NCBI GenBank assembly: GCA_963930645.1
Contig: OZ005648.1
Coordinates: 149,928,035 to 149,992,034, forward strand
DNA length: 64,000 nt
Direction of reading: 5' to 3'
Origin: Salticus scenicus
Lineage: Eukaryota; Arthropoda; Arachnida; Araneae; Salticidae
The notes below the pieces were generated by a model, which did no database searches, was not told where the DNA came from, and worked only from the letters and a program-made list of their open reading frames with translations. Positions 57,970 to 64,000 of the stretch are shown here, in pieces (position 1 is the first letter of the stretch; each line of letters starts with the position of its first letter). Position numbers and translations under genes: made by a program.

Positions 57970-58850
57970 GGATCTTGAAATTTCATGTCGACTAGGGATG
58001 TTTGCATACAATATAGTGCGACCCCTGGTGGTGAAAAATGGAACTAGGTGATTTTGCTGCAGACCCTATCATGTTACATCTTATTTTAAAGGTCTTGGTA
58101 TTTCCTGACCGTTGGTGATGTTCGTACAGAACACACTGCGCCCACTGGCGGTGGAAAGTGCAACTAAAGGATTTTGCAGCTGACACCACCATGTGACACC
58201 TTATTTAAAAGGTCTTGGAAATTCAAGGCGATTGGTGATAGAGGTCTTGAAATTTCATGTTGATTGGGGATGTTTGTATACAATATAGTGCGCTCCCTGG
58301 TGGTGAAAAATGGAACTAGGTGATTTTGTAGTAGACCCTATCATGTTATATCTTATTTTAAAGGTCTTGGTATTTCCTGACCGTTGGTGATGTTCGTACA
58401 GAACACACTGCGCCCCCTGACGGTGGAAAGTGCAACTAAAGTATTTTGCAGTTGACACCACCATGTGACACCTTATTTGAAAGGTCTTGGAAATCCAAGG
58501 CGATTGGTTATAGAGGTCTTAAAATTTCATATTGATTGGGGATGTTCGTACACAATATACTGCACCCCCTGGTGGTTAAAAATGGAACTAGGTGATTTTG
58601 CAGTCGACCCTATCATGTTACACTTTATTTTAAAGGTCTTGGTATTTCCTTACCGTTGGTGTTGTTCGTATAGAACACGCTGTGCCCCATGGCGGTGGAA
58701 AGGGCAACTAAAGGATTTTGCAGTTGACACCACCAGTGACACCTTATTTGAAAAGTCTTGGAAATTCAAGTTTATTGGTGATGTTCGTATACAACATACT
58801 GCACCCCTTCGTGGAGTAAAGCGGAATTTGCAACGCGTGTGTAGCATGCA
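57970..58850. repeat. 272-bp higher-order tandem array, about three units
   Basis: Units start at 57970, 58243 and 58515. Each holds two related halves of about 120 bp (GATGTTTG/GATGTTCGTA, CCCCCTGGTGGTGAAAA against CCCCCTGGCGGTGGAAA, GATTTTGCAG, ACCC/ACACCA, ATGTTACA/ATGTGACA) plus a 33-bp partial third half. Because the unit is nearly a multiple of three, long frames appear on both strands; I do not take them as genes. Confidence 0.85.
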
Positions 58851-58879
58851 TGCCTGCTATACAGTGCAGCAGTCACCAG

Positions 58880-59269
58880 CAGAGGTAACACGATTCAGAG
58901 GTTCGCTCGGTTCAAGGTTAATTTTTGAGAAATTTTTCATGTTATTAGCGGACTGTATATACGTTGCCGCAGGCACCGGGTCAAGAGCCCGAGTTCCGTT
59001 CTGTTTGAGGTTTTTTTTTTTTTTTTTTTTTTTGGGGGGGGGGGGTATGCTTTCATTTAAAAATAGAAATTCAAACAAAATCGAGTTAAAGATATAAAAC
59101 CATACAAATTTAAGGTTAATTTAAGGTTATTATCATGGGCCCGGTCATTGCATGCGGGTTCGTTTGGTTGCAGGTTAATTTTTTGGAATTTTTTTTATGT
59201 TATTAGCGGCCCGCGTATGTGCTGCTGCAGGCACCGGGGTCACATGGCAGAGTTTCGTTCTGTTCGAGG

Positions 59270-59306
<37 letters not shown>

Positions 59307-59969
59307 TTACAGCTGATTATTTTTTTCGTGATGCTTTCATTTAAAAATAAAAATTTAAACTAAATCGAATTAAAGGTATAAAATCATACAAATTTACGGT
59401 TCATTTAAGGTATCATGGGCCCGGGCAACACCTGCCGGGTTCGTTCGGTTCCAGGTTAATTTTTGGGAATATTTTTATGTTATTAGCGGCCGGCGTATGC
59501 GCTGCCGCAGGCACCGAGGTCACAAGGCAGAGTTTCGTTTGGTTCGAGGGTTTTTTTTTTTTTTTCTTTTTTTACAGCTGATTATTTTTTTCGTGATGCT
59601 TTCATTTAAAAACAGAAATTCAAACTAAATCGAATTAAAGGTATAAATCATACAAATTTAAGGTTCATTTAAGGTATCATGGGTCCGGGCAACACCGAAC
59701 GGGTTCGTTGGGTTCCATGTTAGTTTTTGGGAATATTTTTATGTTATTAGCGGCCGGTGTATGCGCTACCGAAGGCACCAAGGTCACAAGGCAGAGTTTC
59801 GTTCGGTTCAAGGTAATTTTTTTGGTTACAGCTGATTATTTTTTCACGATGCTTTTATTTAAAAATAGAAATTCAAACAAAATTGAGTTAAAGATGTAAA
59901 ACCATACAAATTTAAGGTTCATTTAAGGTTATTACCATGGGCCCGGGAAACGCCGGACGGGTCAGCTAA
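58880..59969 (+). repeat. Four tandem copies carrying a Helitron-end-like motif
   Basis: Period about 260-280 bp, marked by GTTATTAGCGG at about 58941, 59200, 59480 and 59742. Each unit also has GCAGGCACCG, AGTTCCGTTC/AGTTTCGTTC, a T run, ATGCTTTCATTTAAAAA and, in the later ones, ATCATGGGCCCGGGCAAC then GCCGGGTTCGTT. That last block is nearly the sequence ending the array at 59938-59969. Confidence 0.85.
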
Positions 59970-60243
59970 CATGTAGTCTTAGTATTAAACGAAATAGAAA
60001 ATGAAAGATAGGAACTGTTTATTTGGAGTCAGTTTGACGTCACATTGACTGTACTTTGTTGAAAGTGATGTCATATATAGTATTTCTATTTATAAGCATT
60101 TTTCTGCCTTTCTTTTTTTTTAAGTGAAATGTCGTAAATTATATTAGATGTTTTAACTTGAAATACATTTAAGTAATGATGCGATGTTTTTTGAAACATT
60201 ACGGTCAATAAAATGATCGTCGAATTCGACGGGTTCCAGCTAG

Positions 60244-60712
60244 TTTTATTTTATTTTTATTTATTTATTTATTTTTATTTATTTTTTTTTTTTTTTTTTT
60301 TTTATTTTATTTATTTATTTATTTTTATTTTTTTGGGGGGGGGGGTGTCGGGGGTCATATAAACTGTCCAATACATGTGCCTACTAAATTATGCAGATTA
60401 ATTTTATTTTAAGCTGACGCATCCGTAGATAGAAATTATTTAATAAAAAGGCTCATATTTCGTAATATATTTAGCACTTTTTATTATGATTACAATATTC
60501 TGTGTCTGATAAACTATGCCATTTTTTCTGAAAATCTCTTTGATCTTGGTCTAACACCCTACGTGTTATAGTTAATAAAGTGGAATTTTTTTTCAACGTT
60601 TTAAGACATCAGTCCTGCATGAATATATGTTGTAGCCTCTAAAAACGATCATACAGACAACGAGAATTTTTCTCTTAATCATATACTACAGCATTTGAAG
60701 CATTACTTTTTA
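60244..60712. other. T-rich simple repeat and spacer
   Basis: (TTTA)n and poly-T from 60244 to 60332, then G10 at 60335-60345. No gene. Confidence 0.6.
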
Positions 60713-60935
60713 TAGGGTGATCCAAAACGTTTTGATTTTTGTTTAATTTATTTCTGGTCCTCTTTTCCTCTTCAGGACACATTTTATTTTCTGAAATATA
60801 TGAGGTATAACGTGTTCTTTACACTACCAAAGTTTCAAGATGATTCCAAAACAACTTTTCTAGATATTTTACAACGTGTTTAAATTCGAAAGTGTCCAAA
60901 TACATTTGGTAGGTAGTGTATTATCGATATGCGAA
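60713..60935. repeat. Solo Tc1-like end
   Basis: TATAGGGTGATCCAAAACG, TTTTGATTTTTG, then GAGGTATAACGTGTTCTTTA, AAGTTTCAAGATGATTCC and TTGGTAGGTAGTG. This is the inverse of 54410-54655. No transposase follows. Confidence 0.65.
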
Positions 60936-61019
60936 TCCAACTGGGAAACATTGAATAAAAAAGTTTAGTAGTTGGATCCGCATAGGACTCGCACAGCACT
61001 TTGAGTCACACGACTCAAA
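60929..61019. repeat. Paired hairpins
   Basis: ATGCGAATCCAACT (60929-60942) is matched in reverse by AGTTGGATCCGCAT (60970-60983). Directly after, TTTGAGTC (61000-61007) pairs with GACTCAAA (61012-61019) across a 4-base loop. GCGAATCCA recurs at 61028. Confidence 0.7.
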
Positions 61020-61671
61020 ATTTCGCCTGCGAATCCACTTGTGGAACATTTTGTTCTAGCTACATCATATACGGAAATGAGAACATTTCGCGTTTTTTTA
61101 CCACTATTTTTGTAACAATAACATTCATCATACACTGTTAAAAATTTCAGTTCAAACTTGAACCACTATATGGGTAAAGTTATAAGTAATACCATAATAT
61201 GGTTCAAACTCATTTAAATTTTTCTACTTCTTGCGATTGAATTTAAGTTGCACCAGAACTTGGAGAGACCATACATAGACTCACAATGAAAGTATGAGTC
61301 AGAAAATTTTCTATGGAAACAAAACCAAGTTTAAATTAAAGAGCTAGGTCAAAAACGTAGGGTAAAGCACAAATTTTGTGCATTAATTCACACATGAGCC
61401 AAGATACATTATAAGCACTAGATTCACGAGAATCAATAGGATTCGTGGTATGTTAACGTATGACATGCGTACTAACTTTTAGCTCATTTGAACAAAGCGT
61501 TTAGACGTTATCGTGTTCAATCACGCACATACACATATACACACACGCATACATACATCAAAGTAAAAATAACAAAAATGAACTCAGAGGACATAAAATC
61601 GTATAGATACGCCAAAATATTAAAACGAATTTTTGTCCTGATTACAATACTTTCCTTACATATGTATGTTT

Positions 61672-61715
<44 letters not shown>

Positions 61716-61940
61716 ATTTTTGTTATTTTTTTCTTAATTTTTTGGAAAATTAATATTCTTTTTTAAGTAATTTTTGAGACTCGTTCATTATTAATGTATT
61801 ACTTATATTAAAATTAAAATCGATACGGCTCAGAAAATGAAATTATGCTTAATTTCTTACAGAAACATATAAAATGTTTAAAGAATATTTTTTATGCATC
61901 AGAATTTTTTTTTCCTGCTTTTATTATAATGCACTTTACT

Positions 61941-61980
<40 letters not shown>

Positions 61981-62801
61981 CTTAAGTATTTATATTTTTT
62001 TAAAACGATCAATTTTCAAAACCTATAACTTTCGTTATATTTATTAAGTAACCTAGTCTTCAATATTAATTAATTGACATTTTAAAAGCTCTTATATCAC
62101 ATTTATCTTTATTTAATTAAATAACAAATTTAAATGATTATTTTTCCGCGCATCTAAATGACATAAAGTATATTCTTTTTTGGTGTGTTTATTTTATTAA
62201 AGGGGATATTTCTTCTTTAACATAATCTAGCACTTGATCAATAATATCGAGAATAGCTTATTAAAGGAGGGGAAAAAAATCTCAAGAATCACTTATCCCT
62301 AATTGCCTCAGTCTCTTTGATTGACGGAAATGTCACTCGTCTTTGTTCAGACTTACACTCCATTAGATACAAAGCCATTTGCGAGACTAGTTTCACAACT
62401 TTAAAAAATACGGATCAACTTACTGAAGATACTTTTTAATCTTCAAAAGATATCTGAGATTTTGAGTAAATATTTAGATTTTTGGCATACTTCATTGTTA
62501 CGAACGTGTTTTTATTTTTCCAGTGTTTCTTTATATGTATATACTGAGAACAATATCCAAATGGTAAATTGACTGGTTATAACATAAACATATTCTGGGG
62601 GGGGGGGGGGATAAAGTACTTAAAAGTAAGTGTGATGAATATACAGATGATGGAATTTATGAACAGCAGCATTATTAAACCTATTTCCTTTCTTTCTGAT
62701 ATGTTATTAAGGTGTTTCATATATTAAACATTACTGTTTAGTTAATATGGATTACTACGTTGTGAGGTCGAGACTATAGACCGTCACCAAGGTTGGGACA
62801 G
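61020..62801. other. Non-coding DNA
   Basis: No gene. (TA)n at 61680-61710 and 61943-61979, G run at 62597-62609. Moderate complexity at 62210-62400 with no named motif. Confidence 0.5.
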
Positions 62802-64000
62802 TTAACACTAGAAAGACGGAGACTTAGTGTATACCTATATTGCCCCAAAGCAGTCAAAATGACTGCATTGTGAAAAAATAACTAATGTGTAAAGAAATTT
62901 GTTTAAAATTAATTTTTAATATTTCTTATACTATTTACAGTCATATAGCAAGTTATTAGTAAGTATTAACAATAAAAAAAATTTACTTCATTAAAAATAA
63001 TTTATTCATTATTTGTACATTTTAAGCAAATGCAAGTTGAAATCGTTTTATGTGTACATCTTCCGCAAACATACTTTTGATATTTTTCACATATATTATT
63101 TGTTTTGTTTTTGTTGCAAAGTCGTACTTGACAAAATTTTCGTTTGTTAGAATATGTTGTATTTGATGTTTGTGGTTCCTCATTTTCTGATGACTTTTTC
63201 TGTCCTGCAGCACTGTAAGCATTGACGATGGTCGTTGTTCGTCTTTCCCCAAGTAAGAAAAACCATTCAAAATGCACTTGCTACTAACATCTGATGCAAG
63301 CCAGAATTTGATGCCAAATTTGTTGGGTTTATTCGGCATATACTGTATAAACTTGCACCTGGCTTTTGTTGGAAATAATTGCTCGTCAACTGTTATATTT
63401 TGCACTGGTTGATAGCAAGCTTGACAATTTTCTATAAACTTGTCCCATATTTCCGAAACCAAGGCAAATTTATTTGTTTGGAGGCGTCTACTTCTTTCGG
63501 TTCTTTTGTCAAAACGAATAAATCGTAGGATTTGCTTGAACTTATCTCTGGGCATAGTTCTTCTAAAGAATACGGGACCCCACTTTGCTGACCATAAATA
63601 GCTCAGTTTTAAATTTTTTGCCTCGTAGTCCCCAAGAGCATATAAAATCCCAATAAATGCACATATTTCCGGTAACGTTGTTGTCCAATCGTACCCCAAA
63701 ATTCGGCGGTCTTCTTCTTTTGTGCACTTTTTTATATGTTTGATAATATAGTCATTTATTATCAACGAGAATGCACTGACAAGATTATCTGCCATTATGT
63801 TCCTTTTTGCGTAGCCTGTTGGCCCTTTCACACCCTTGAAAACACAAGCAGATGGTGCCCTACCATGAATACCACGTTCAGCAAATTTTATCAAAATAGT
63901 ACCATCGGCAGCTGTTTCGGTCTCCTGACAGATGTTTTCAGTTTCTTTATCAGAGTCGGAACTACTTAGCACCCTACACCTTTTCCTGGGCACATTGATG
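62802..64000 (-). mobile_element. piggyBac element, 3' end and deleted body; 5' end outside window
   Basis: TTAA target (62802-62805) followed by the terminus CACTAGAAAGACGGAG, then a subterminal inverted repeat GCAGTCA-AAA-TGACTGC (62850-62866). This is the TTAACACTAGA-type end plus GTCAAAATGAC repeat known from many piggyBac-like families. The gene inside runs toward this end. The other terminus lies beyond position 64000. Confidence 0.88.
63002..63993 (-). pseudogene. piggyBac transposase with internal deletion and frameshift
   Basis: Starts at ATG 63993 (MPRKRCRVLSSSDSDKETEN, acidic N-terminus). Residues 1-254 are a normal-looking piggyBac N-terminal and early catalytic region, with ITVDEQLFPTKARC (first catalytic Asp, D203) and YMPNKPNKFGIKFW, ending near YLGKDEQRP. 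The next expected part, with the other two catalytic aspartates, is missing. From about 63240 the DNA encodes, in a different frame, an NAY-containing stretch and the C-terminal cysteine-rich zinc domain (FCQVRLC...ICEKYQKYVCGRC...CICLKC), stopping at 63002-63004. The in-frame tail after residue 254 (to 63022) is therefore out of register. Family members are about 550-600 residues; about half is left. It is inactive but may still bind transposon ends, an inference. Confidence 0.9.

Larger units (their letters stand above)
55585..60243 (+). mobile_element. Helitron 2, interrupted by Helitron 1
   Basis: The 5' end TCTATATA (55585-55592, after host A at 55584) resumes at 57558 as TTAATTTGAAACATG and GTTTTTGTCTGTC, a Helitron-like start once the nested element is removed. 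The best 3' end is CTAG at 60240-60243 before T, preceded by the perfect hairpin GTCGAATTCGAC (60220-60231). An alternative end is CTAA at 59966-59969 after GGGCCCGGGAAACGCCGGACG and GGTCAG, also Helitron-like but not followed by T. No Rep/helicase frame; the interior is mostly two tandem arrays. Confidence 0.65.

Noticed and set aside
58465..59097. 210-codon open frame
   Set aside because: It runs through the 272-bp tandem array, a poly-T/G run and a Helitron-end repeat. It has no domain, and similar frames occur on the opposite strand of other units.

Overview
This is an AT-rich animal genomic window, most likely from an arthropod. It has long poly-A/T and (TA)n tracts, a BEL/Pao LTR retrotransposon, mariner/Tc1, piggyBac, pogo and Helitron elements, and several tRNA-derived SINEs. 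A spider or other chelicerate is my best guess, from the look of the BEL polyprotein and the repeats; nothing here proves it. I found no host protein-coding exon, no rRNA, no convincing functional tRNA gene and no CRISPR. The window reads as intergenic or intronic DNA built almost wholly of mobile elements in several layers of nesting.

Layout. 1-2290: flank with a faint coding relic and a full-length non-autonomous repeat (called here the 'CTTTC element'). 2292-8789: a complete BEL/Pao retrotransposon with matching 490-bp LTRs, a 5-bp target duplication and one open 1794-codon gag-pol frame; it is the only intact large gene. 9.1-13.6 kb: tandem repeats and AT microsatellites. 13.6-14.6 kb: an internally deleted mariner. 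14.6-20.9 kb: AT-rich DNA with local duplications. 20.9-25.3 kb: SINEs, a foldback family, and a Helitron (21190-22812) whose ends are confirmed by a related unoccupied site in the same window. 29.6-34.2 kb: a TTAA-flanked MITE, a pogo-like relic, and a TA-flanked MITE nested in another element. 34.5-39.3 kb: two more CTTTC copies, one split by a 2.1-kb mariner-type element. 42.4-46.2 kb: degenerate arrays and two SINEs. 49.1-54.7 kb: three decayed Tc1/mariner transposases. 55.6-60.2 kb: one Helitron inserted in another, with two tandem arrays. 62.8-64.0 kb: the 3' part of a piggyBac element with an internal deletion; its other end lies beyond the window.

How the parts relate. The BEL element appears self-sufficient (gag, protease, RT, RNase H, integrase and cis signals are all present) and recently inserted. 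All other transposases are broken, so the MITEs, SINEs and short Helitrons depend on enzymes encoded elsewhere. I see no new defence, metabolic or regulatory system. The most unusual material is the tandem amplification of Helitron subterminal and terminal modules, the duplicated body shared by two CTTTC copies, and the transposon nesting that gives a relative order of insertion.
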